From Coriobacteriia bacterium (GTDB lineage Bacteria > Actinomycetota > Coriobacteriia > Anaerosomatales > SLCP01), in contig JACUUN010000005.1 of NCBI GenBank assembly GCA_014859265.1, forward strand, positions 1-57,626: 57,626 bases of DNA, given 5' to 3'. Made by a program: the position numbers and the translations under genes. A model generated the notes under the pieces. The model worked only from the letters and a program-made list of their open reading frames with translations. It ran no database searches and was not told the origin of the DNA. Below, in pieces: positions 38,081 to 45,698 of the stretch (position 1 is its first letter; each line of letters begins with the position of its first letter).

Positions 38081-39264
38081 GCCTGCCGCACCTCCGCAAG
38101 AAACGAGGTACCGCGCCCACAGCGGCCGGGTATCCTGTAGAAGTCGAGCACGGTCTCACCGATGTCGGAGAAGGTGGCGCGTGTGCCGAGATCGACCCCG
38201 CGGTCGATTCCTTTGAGCTTCGCGATGAGCGGAGTGTGCTCCCGGCTGTGATCGGTGGAGGGCATGGTCGGATCGCAGCCGTGGTCGGCAGTGATGATGA
38301 GCAGGTCGCCGTCGATCATCGCGCTGAGCAACTCTGGCATGCGGGCATCTACGGCCTCCAGCCCGCGCCCATAGCCTTCTGCGTCGTTTCGATGCCCCCA
38401 GAGCATGTCGAAGTCGACCAGGTTCGCGAAGACGAACCCGGGTGTATCGCTGTTCACGCGCTTCACGAGCTTGCTGAAACCATCCATGTTGTCGGTGACG
38501 TGTGGTGACTCGCACACCCCCTGCCACGCGAAGATCTCGCCGATCTTGCCGATGCCGTACGTGTCCACCCCGATCTCCGCGAGGCGATCGAGCGCGGTGG
38601 GCTCGACGGGCTTGAGGGCGAAATCACGTCGCCGGTGTGTGCGAGTATAGCCTTCTTCGTCGGAGCCGATGAACGGTCGTGCGATTATCCTGCCCACTGC
38701 ATGCTCCCCGACGCACACCCTCTCCCGGGCAATCGAGCAGAGCTCGTAGAGCCTCTCGATCGGGACGATATCCTCGTGGGCGGCGATCTGGAAGACGCTG
38801 TCGGCGCTCGTATAGACGATCGGCTTGCCGGTTCGCACATGCTCATCCCCGAGATCCTGGATGATCACGGTCCCGCTAGCAGGGTAGTTTCCGAGCCATC
38901 CGACACCGGTCTCGCGCTCGAAGGCCTCCATGACCTCGTCGGGAAATCCTTCGGGATACGTCGGGAACGGGCTCGTCAGGTGAAGGCCCATCATCTCCCA
39001 GTGGCCGGTCGTGGTGTCTTTCCCGGCGCTCGCCTCGGCATTGCGACCCCATGACGCCTGCGGCTCGTCAGTGGGTGGCACTCCGAGAATGTCAGTGATG
39101 TTTCCGAGCCCCAGTGCGCCGAGGTTCGGCAGGGACAGCCCACCTGCCGCGAGAGCCGTGTTGCCGAGGGTGTTGCTTCCCTCGTCCCCGTAGTCGGCCG
39201 CATCCGGCAGGGCGCCGACGCCGACGCTGTCGAGTACGAGTACAATCGCACGCAGCTCTCTCAT
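38077..39264 (-). CDS. deoB: Phosphopentomutase
   Basis: VLDSVGVGALPDAADYGDEGSNTLGN, GKDTTTGHWEMMGL, YTSADSVFQIAAHED, LLIITADHGCDPTMPSTDHSREHTPLI. Confidence 0.95.
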   Translation of the reverse strand: MRELRAIVLVLDSVGVGALPDAADYGDEGSNTLGNTALAAGGLSLPNLGALGLGNITDILGVPPTDEPQASWGRNAEASAGKDTTTGHWEMMGLHLTSPFPTYPEGFPDEVMEAFERETGVGWLGNYPASGTVIIQDLGDEHVRTGKPIVYTSADSVFQIAAHEDIVPIERLYELCSIARERVCVGEHAVGRIIARPFIGSDEEGYTRTHRRRDFALKPVEPTALDRLAEIGVDTYGIGKIGEIFAWQGVCESPHVTDNMDGFSKLVKRVNSDTPGFVFANLVDFDMLWGHRNDAEGYGRGLEAVDARMPELLSAMIDGDLLIITADHGCDPTMPSTDHSREHTPLIAKLKGIDRGVDLGTRATFSDIGETVLDFYRIPGRCGRGTSFLAEVRQA

Positions 39265-39362
39265 GCGAACATCACCACTGCGATAGCCCCTTTCCGGCCC
39301 TGTTCAGCCAAGATATCCCGACGCTCAGAGATGCGTGACCGAGCTGCTTCTACTCACTGAGA

Positions 39363-39650
39363 CTATCCCCGAGTGCGGGCGACGCTGAGCGCCCACTCGA
39401 TTAGAAGAACGACGACGACAGTCAGCGCTGCTCCGACATCGAACACGCCCCCGTACGGTGTACGTGCGCCGCTGATACCCACTCGCAGGACGAGGAACTC
39501 CGTGAAGTCAACGATCGCGCGCCCCGCAACGGTTATAGCGAGGGCTCCGAAGAACTCGACGACGATACGGCCCGTCAGCAACACTGCGACCACGAAGAGG
39601 ACGTTCATGAAGAACGTCAGAATAAAACGCGCCTGGGCGGAACCTGGCAT
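39363..39650 (-). CDS. Small conserved membrane protein (about 95 aa), unknown function
   Basis: Start trimmed to MPGSAQARF; about 3 hydrophobic segments. Confidence 0.55.
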   Translation of the reverse strand: MPGSAQARFILTFFMNVLFVVAVLLTGRIVVEFFGALAITVAGRAIVDFTEFLVLRVGISGARTPYGGVFDVGAALTVVVVLLIEWALSVARTRG

Positions 39651-39729
39651 CGCATCCCCCGGATACGGTACGTCGTTACACTCCGAGTATGGAGGGAACG
39701 GGCGTGCGATACCAGGTGAGGAGGCGTAC

Positions 39730-39984
39730 CTAGCGCACCGAATCGGAGATCGCGCGGCCGATGATCTTGGCTGCAACCTCCTCGGCGGACGGAGGGTGAG
39801 TCTCCATCCGATCTTTCGCTTCGCTCACCCGCTCATCGCGCGTCTCGGGGAGGGTGTCGAGAACCTCTCGTACCCGCTTGAGCAGGTGTTCGGGAACATC
39901 GCCGGGAATCGAATGCTCATTATGTGTGTCATGTGTTCGCAGGTAGTCGACGGCGAGTCGGACCTGCTCCTCTGAGATAATCAT
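39730..39984 (-). CDS. flgM: FlgM-like anti-sigma-28 factor candidate (84 aa)
   Basis: MIISEEQV...LDTLPETRDERVSEAKDRMETHPPSAEEVAAKIIGRAI resembles the FlgM C-terminal helix region (LPEvReeRVqelKarIe...dVAeKmi); sigma-28-like promoter upstream. Confidence 0.6.
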   Translation of the reverse strand: MIISEEQVRLAVDYLRTHDTHNEHSIPGDVPEHLLKRVREVLDTLPETRDERVSEAKDRMETHPPSAEEVAAKIIGRAISDSVR

Positions 39985-39994
39985 CGCATTACTA

Positions 39995-40022
39995 GTATCG
40001 GCTCGAAGAACCGTCCTCTTGA
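39995..40022 (-). promoter_or_regulatory. Sigma-28/sigma-D-like promoter TCAA-N16-GCCGATAC
   Basis: Minus strand TCAA(40019-40022)-16 nt-GCCGATAC(39995-40002), close to TAAA-N15-GCCGATAA. Confidence 0.6.
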
Positions 40023-40184
40023 CCTTTTCCGCGAGACCGCACAAGGGTGTCCGGCGAAGGGAGAGCCCCAAGGCCGGCACCTTGAGGCTCAGGGGTAAGG
40101 GGTTGCATTCGCATGCAACTCAAAAACGATTCTAGCCCTCGAACAATTGTGATGCAAGACCCTTGTGAAAATCTTCCCTTGCCC

Positions 40185-41624
40185 TCAGGCGAAGGTCAGG
40201 ACCCGCAGAACCGACTGCAGACCGAGGACCAGTGGCACGATCCCGATCGCGACAATCAGCACCGCGACGGTTGCGATCGCCACCTCGGATCCGCGGTCGG
40301 TGGTCCCCTCGTCACCCGGCTCGTGCGATACCGTTGGAGTCTCGAAGTATAGAGACCTCAGGACCGCACCGTAATACCCGAACGATACGACCGATGCGAT
40401 GACCCCGAAGAGCGCCAGCCACCAGTACCCTGCCGAGACCGCAACCCCGAAAACCATGAACTTGCCCCAGAAGCCGGCCGTCAGCGGCATACCGATAAGT
40501 GAGAACATCGTGACAGTCACCGCGGCTCCGAGCATCGGGCGCTCCCGCCCCAGACCCGCAAGGGCCGCGATGGTGCCGTCCCATCCCGGCCTGGCGGCCC
40601 GGAATGCACCTGCTGCGAGGAACGCACCGGCCGCAGCTAGCGCATACGCCGTAACTAGCAGAGCAGCTGAGGTCATTGCTGGCGCGCCAAGCGCAACGCC
40701 GACGAGTGCGTATCCGATCTGGGCGACACCCGAATACGCGAGCATCCGTGTGTACGAACGCTGAAGCAGACCGCCGCTGGCTCCGAACGCCATCGAGAGA
40801 ATCGCCAGGAGCCCGAACACCCACAGCTGGTACGTGGTGTCCAGGCCGGCGAACACCGAGCGTGAGAAGAGGATGATCATGGCGACTACCGCCGCCAACT
40901 TCGGTATGCCGGCCAGAAGCGCTGCGAAGTGCGAGGGAGCCGATTCGAACGCGTCCAGCGCCCAGGAGTGGAACGGGAACGCCCCTACCTTGTAGGCGAG
41001 CGCAACGGCGATAAGCACGAAGGCCGTGGTGACCGGCGAACCTGTTTCCGTGCCCATGACGCCACGTATCCATACGTAGGAGGTGGAACCACCGTAGAGC
41101 CCGAAGAGAATCGCCAGACCGAGAACGAAGAACCCAGTCGCGATCGCGCCCTGAACGAAGTACTTCACCGCAGCTTCGATTGCCGGGGCCGTGCGCGCGG
41201 ACCAAACTAACGCATACGCGCAGAGCGCTAGCCCTTCGAGGGCGATCAGAAGTACAAGGATGTCCGCTGCAACCGCAATGGACGCGGCAGCTGCGACGGA
41301 GACCGTGGCAAGCGCAGCCAGTCCTCCACCGGAGCTAGCCTCTGTGAGCGGGCGCCATGAACCCAGCAAGACCAGAGCGCCGATGGCACAGATAATGCCG
41401 ACGATCGCGGAGAACCCTGTCCCTGACAGCACTACGTCACCGGTCAATTCAGGCGCGCGGGCACTGCCCGCAAATGCGAGGACCGACCCGGCTACGAGCC
41501 CGGCAACCGCGGCCGCTATGGCAAGACCCCGGCGCTCGAACGCGTCGAATGCGACGGCGGCGGCGGCCCCGACGACGCATACGATCTGGGGCGCGAACGC
41601 GACCAGCATGCTGACCTCGGTCAC
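40185..41624 (-). CDS. nuoN: NADH-quinone oxidoreductase subunit N
   Basis: Antiporter-like multi-TM protein; last gene of the nuo operon. Confidence 0.93.
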   Translation of the reverse strand: MTEVSMLVAFAPQIVCVVGAAAAVAFDAFERRGLAIAAAVAGLVAGSVLAFAGSARAPELTGDVVLSGTGFSAIVGIICAIGALVLLGSWRPLTEASSGGGLAALATVSVAAAASIAVAADILVLLIALEGLALCAYALVWSARTAPAIEAAVKYFVQGAIATGFFVLGLAILFGLYGGSTSYVWIRGVMGTETGSPVTTAFVLIAVALAYKVGAFPFHSWALDAFESAPSHFAALLAGIPKLAAVVAMIILFSRSVFAGLDTTYQLWVFGLLAILSMAFGASGGLLQRSYTRMLAYSGVAQIGYALVGVALGAPAMTSAALLVTAYALAAAGAFLAAGAFRAARPGWDGTIAALAGLGRERPMLGAAVTVTMFSLIGMPLTAGFWGKFMVFGVAVSAGYWWLALFGVIASVVSFGYYGAVLRSLYFETPTVSHEPGDEGTTDRGSEVAIATVAVLIVAIGIVPLVLGLQSVLRVLTFA

Positions 41625-41625
41625 G

Positions 41626-43074
41626 TTAGGCCCCCGTTCCGACGACGAGCGCGAGCGCGGCGAAGACGTCGCCGGTCATCGCGAGGACGAGCCTCGGCCA
41701 CACGCCGAGGACGATGACTGCTGCAACGAGCAGCCCGACCGGAATCAAGTCCCCGGCGGTCAGGTCGCGAATCCCTGCCCACTCTCCCGCCACCTCGCCG
41801 TGGAGGACCTCTCTAACCGCACGCAGGTTGTACGCGGCGGCGAGAACGATGCCGGGCATGACAAGGGTGATCGGCCACGACCACGCACCGAATCCCTCGA
41901 TCACCGCGAGAAACTCACCGGGAAAACCCGACAGGCCCGGAAGGCCGAGACTCGCGAGCGCCGCGAAGGTTAGAGCCGTCCCCCACCGGGGGGTCAGAGA
42001 GCCGAGGCCGCCGAACCGGGCGATCTCCCGCGTGTGGGCGCGGTCGTACAACTGGCCGACCAGCAGGAAGAGCAGTGGCGCGATAGCCCCGTGGCTCACC
42101 ATAACAAGCATGGCTGCCGAGAAGCCCCGCTCCCCACCGGTCGAGAGCGCGAGCAAAACGAAGCCCATGTGCGCGACGCTCGAATATGCTACGAGGCGCT
42201 TCAAATCGGCCTGGACCAACGCGACCGCGGCTCCGTATACGATTCCCACGCCGCCGAGCACTGCGAAGATCCAGGACACCTCGGCAAAGACACCAGGAGC
42301 TATCGGAATGGCGAGACGCAGCAGACCGTAGCCGCCCATCTTCAGAAGCGCCCCGGCCAGCAGTATCGAGCCTGCGGTTGGCGCTTCAACATGGGCGTCG
42401 GGAAGCCAGGTGTGCAGCGGAAACGCTGGAAGCTTCACCAGCATGCCGGCAGCGAGCAGCCAGAAGACCACCATCGGATCCGGAAGGGCGACCCGGCCGG
42501 CAACGAGCGAGTCTATGCTCGTGGCACCGATGGTGAAGATCGCCATCAGGATGCCGACCAGCATGAGCGCGCTTCCCGCGAACGTATAGACGAAGAACTT
42601 CATCGCAGCGTGTCTGCGGTCCTCATGTCCCCAGACACCGATCAGGAAGTACATCGGGATGAGCACGGCCTCCCAGAACACATAGAGAAGCACGACGTCT
42701 GCCGCAAGGAAGACTCCGGCGAGCGCCGCCTGGAGTCCGAGGAGCAGCGCGTGGTGCACCGCAGGACGTTCCTCGACCTTCCACGAGGCCAGCACCGCAA
42801 CGGGGCCGAGCAGCGCGGTGAGTACGAGTAGAGGTGCCGAAAGCCCGTCGATGCGCAAATCCCAGAAGGGCACAGACTCCTGCGCGACGCGCACGCCGGA
42901 AAGCGCCTGCCCGGTGAAGATCCCTTCTCCCGCCAGCGAGAGCAAGGCTGCAGCGAACCCCAGGGTGGCCGCAAGGGCCACCACACGCGCAAATGACGGA
43001 GCGAACCTGCCCGCAACCAGGCAGGCCACGACTCCGGCGAGCGGCACCAGTATGAGCAGCTCAAGTGCGATCAT
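41626..43074 (-). CDS. nuoM: NADH-quinone oxidoreductase subunit M; start set at 43074 (MIALELLILVPL)
   Basis: YVFWEAVLIPMYFLIGVWG, FPLHTWLPDAHVEAPTAGSILLAG, LVAYSSVAHMGFVLLAL. Confidence 0.95.
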   Translation of the reverse strand: MIALELLILVPLAGVVACLVAGRFAPSFARVVALAATLGFAAALLSLAGEGIFTGQALSGVRVAQESVPFWDLRIDGLSAPLLVLTALLGPVAVLASWKVEERPAVHHALLLGLQAALAGVFLAADVVLLYVFWEAVLIPMYFLIGVWGHEDRRHAAMKFFVYTFAGSALMLVGILMAIFTIGATSIDSLVAGRVALPDPMVVFWLLAAGMLVKLPAFPLHTWLPDAHVEAPTAGSILLAGALLKMGGYGLLRLAIPIAPGVFAEVSWIFAVLGGVGIVYGAAVALVQADLKRLVAYSSVAHMGFVLLALSTGGERGFSAAMLVMVSHGAIAPLLFLLVGQLYDRAHTREIARFGGLGSLTPRWGTALTFAALASLGLPGLSGFPGEFLAVIEGFGAWSWPITLVMPGIVLAAAYNLRAVREVLHGEVAGEWAGIRDLTAGDLIPVGLLVAAVIVLGVWPRLVLAMTGDVFAALALVVGTGA

Positions 43075-44900
43075 CACAACCCCCGTCCAACGTATGAAAC
43101 GAGGGCGAGCAACGCTACGGCCCCGGCGCCAAGCATCGTGGCGTACCACTGGGCGTCCCCGGACTGAAGCGAGGTGAACACCCGTCCAAGCCCACGGGCA
43201 CCCGGGGCGGCACCTTCCGCGATTCCGTCGACGACCCTGCGATCGACGAAGTCGTAGAGCACACGGGAAACACCGATGACCGGAGACAGGACGGCCCGCT
43301 CGACCAGCGTGTCGGCACCCCAACCGGTCCGCATGAGCGACGCGAGTCGCTCGAAGGATGGGCGCGCGAAAGCGGGGTGGTCGATACCGGCGACCTTCCA
43401 GCCCGCAAGCAGTCCGGCGACAGCAAACAGGGTCGACGCGAGCGCTATCCTGAGATCGAGAGAGCCTTGATGCGCTCCGACTACGTCTGCGACCGACGCT
43501 GCCGCAAAGCCCAGCCCGCCAGCGAACGCAGCGAGGATGATGAGTGGGATCCGCATGCTCCACCCGCCCTCGTGGGGATGGCCGCTCCCGCGATACACAT
43601 CGAAGAACGCGAGCCGGGTGGTGCGGGCGATATAGAACGCTGTCATCAGGCTCGCACCGAAGAGGATGGCGGCCCACATCGGCTCGGCACCGGCGACATC
43701 ATGAAGTATCTCGTCTTTGCTGAAGAAACCTGCGAGCGGCGGCAGTCCCGCAAGTGCTCCCGCGCCGATCAGCCACGTTGTGCCGGTCACCGGCATCTTA
43801 CGGAACAGCCCACCCATCTCCTCGAGCTCCTGCGTGCCCGAGCCATGGATCACGCTTCCGGAGCCCAGGAACAGCAATGCCTTGAAGGCGGCGTGCGTCA
43901 CCAAATGGAAGATCGCAGCGCCCCACGCGCCGACACCGAGCGCGGCGAACATGAAGCCGAGCTGACTGATGGTGGAGTACGCGAGGACCTTCTTGATGTC
44001 CGACTGTACGAGAGCGGCCGCGGCGGCACCGACGGCGGTCACGCCGCCGATGGCGAGCGTCACGGCAAGTGCCTCGCTCGAAAGAGAGAAAAGCGGCCAC
44101 GCGCGAGCAACGAGGAAGACGCCGGCCGCCACCATAGTGGCCGCGTGGATGAGCGCCGAGACTGTAGTCGGGCCTTCCATGGCATCGGGCAGCCATATCT
44201 GCAGCGGGAACTGTGCCGACTTACCGACCGCGCCCACCAGAAGGAGCAGGCTCGCAGCGGTGACGATGCCGGGCGCCAGCGAGGGGGCCGCCGCGAACAC
44301 CGCCGAGTACGAGAGATCACCGACCTCACGCCAGAGCAGGGCCAGCGCGAGGAGCAGACCGACGTCGCCGACCCGCGTGGTGAGGAAGGCCTTGACCGCA
44401 GCCTTGGCGGCAGCGGGACGGGTGAACCAGAATCCGATCAACAGGTACGAGCACGTTCCGACCAGCTCCCAGCCGATGAACAACCCTACCAGCCCGTCGG
44501 CCACGACGAGCATGCTCATCGCCGCCGTGAAGAGACAGAGTGCCGCGTAGTAACGAGGCAAGCCGTTCTCACCGTGCATGTAGCCGGCGGAGAACATCAC
44601 CACGAGCGCGGCGACAAGGCCGACCACGACGAGCATCACCGCGGTCAGGCCATCGACGGCCCAACCCACCGTGAGGCCGCCGGCACCGCCGATTGTGAGC
44701 CATTCGACAGAGTCGGCGCGAGCGGAGCCGTGGACGCCCTCCACCAGCGAGAGTGCTCCGTAGGCTAGGACCCACACGGGAGCGACAATGGCTACCGCGG
44801 GGGTCAGGCGTCCGAGGAGGCGCCCTGATACGGCAACCACCACCGCGAGGGCCAGCGGAAGCATGACGACCGACCAGCCGGAGTCGAGGAAGCCGCTCAT
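43074..44900 (-). CDS. nuoL: NADH-quinone oxidoreductase subunit L
   Basis: FIGWELVGTCSYLLIGFW, FPLQIWLPDAMEGPTTVSALIHAATMVAAGVFLVAR, VLAYSTISQLGFM, HAAFKALLFLGSGSVIH. Confidence 0.96.
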   Translation of the reverse strand: MSGFLDSGWSVVMLPLALAVVVAVSGRLLGRLTPAVAIVAPVWVLAYGALSLVEGVHGSARADSVEWLTIGGAGGLTVGWAVDGLTAVMLVVVGLVAALVVMFSAGYMHGENGLPRYYAALCLFTAAMSMLVVADGLVGLFIGWELVGTCSYLLIGFWFTRPAAAKAAVKAFLTTRVGDVGLLLALALLWREVGDLSYSAVFAAAPSLAPGIVTAASLLLLVGAVGKSAQFPLQIWLPDAMEGPTTVSALIHAATMVAAGVFLVARAWPLFSLSSEALAVTLAIGGVTAVGAAAAALVQSDIKKVLAYSTISQLGFMFAALGVGAWGAAIFHLVTHAAFKALLFLGSGSVIHGSGTQELEEMGGLFRKMPVTGTTWLIGAGALAGLPPLAGFFSKDEILHDVAGAEPMWAAILFGASLMTAFYIARTTRLAFFDVYRGSGHPHEGGWSMRIPLIILAAFAGGLGFAAASVADVVGAHQGSLDLRIALASTLFAVAGLLAGWKVAGIDHPAFARPSFERLASLMRTGWGADTLVERAVLSPVIGVSRVLYDFVDRRVVDGIAEGAAPGARGLGRVFTSLQSGDAQWYATMLGAGAVALLALVSYVGRGL

Positions 44901-44901
44901 C

Positions 44902-45207
44902 TCAGCCTTTCACCTCCGCGAGCTCGTCGACGCGCGTCGTCTTGAACCGCCGGGCAACCGAGATCACGAGAGCGAGCCCGACCGCAGCCTCGGCGGCAGC
45001 AAGCACGATCACCATGACGCCTGTCGCCTCTACGGCACCCTCGTGCGCACCAACGGGCGTGCCTGCCGCGGCAAGACCGACAAGGAGTAGGGTCGCGGAG
45101 CCGAGCATCACCTCTATGCTCGCGAGAATCGCCACGAGGTCACGGCGTGTAAGAACCCCATACAGGCCCAGCGAGAACAGCCCTACCGTGATGACCAGCA
45201 GGCTCAT
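44902..45207 (-). CDS. nuoK: NADH-quinone oxidoreductase subunit K
   Basis: 101 aa; LGLYGVLTRRDLVAILASIEVMLGSATLLLV, AAAEAAVGLALVI. Confidence 0.94.
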   Translation of the reverse strand: MSLLVITVGLFSLGLYGVLTRRDLVAILASIEVMLGSATLLLVGLAAAGTPVGAHEGAVEATGVMVIVLAAAEAAVGLALVISVARRFKTTRVDELAEVKG

Positions 45208-45698
45208 CGGTCATCACCTCCAAGTATCACGACGACAGAGACCAAAACCGCCAGCAGTAGGACGCCACCCATCTCGAAATGAGTCAGCATCGGTCCGAGG
45301 AATGCCTCGGTGAGTTCGGCAGGCCCCGACTCTATCCCCTGGTTGACCGAGTCGGGCACAACGCCGCGAAGTGCCATGACGACCATGAAGAACAGCCCGC
45401 CTGCGACAGCGAGTGCTGCGACGTCATGCCGTGTCTCCAGAAGCGGGGATCCGTCGGGTGATCGGTGCACCAGCATGATGGCGAAGATCATCAGCACGAG
45501 CACGCCACCGATGTAGACGAACAATTGGACCACACCGAGGAAGGTCGCACCCCAGTACACGAAGAATCCGGCGACAGCGAGAAGGAAGGCGCCAAGGCCC
45601 ATCGCCATGCGGCTCACATCACGCGCGAACACCGTCACGACCGCGCCGGAGACGGCGACAACGCCAAGGAGGGCGAAGATGATGCTCGCAAGGGTCAC
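45204..45698 (-). CDS. nuoJ: NADH-quinone oxidoreductase subunit J
   Basis: ARDVSRMAMGLGAFLLAVAGFFVYWGATFLGVVQLFVYIGGVLVLMIFAIML. Confidence 0.94.
   Translation of the reverse strand: MTLASIIFALLGVVAVSGAVVTVFARDVSRMAMGLGAFLLAVAGFFVYWGATFLGVVQLFVYIGGVLVLMIFAIMLVHRSPDGSPLLETRHDVAALAVAGGLFFMVVMALRGVVPDSVNQGIESGPAELTEAFLGPMLTHFEMGGVLLLAVLVSVVVILGGDDR

Noticed and set aside
40066-40089. c-di-GMP-I (GEMM) riboswitch upstream of the flgM-like or GGDEF genes
   Set aside because: AAAGCC/GGCC pieces look GEMM-like, but the conserved GCAAACC, GNAA tetraloop and receptor segments are missing, and the motif lies upstream of the predicted promoters
43075-43677. N-terminal extension of the nuoM ORF (41626..43677)
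   Set aside because: Overlaps nuoL in another frame; the NuoM-like start MIALELLILVPL is at 43074
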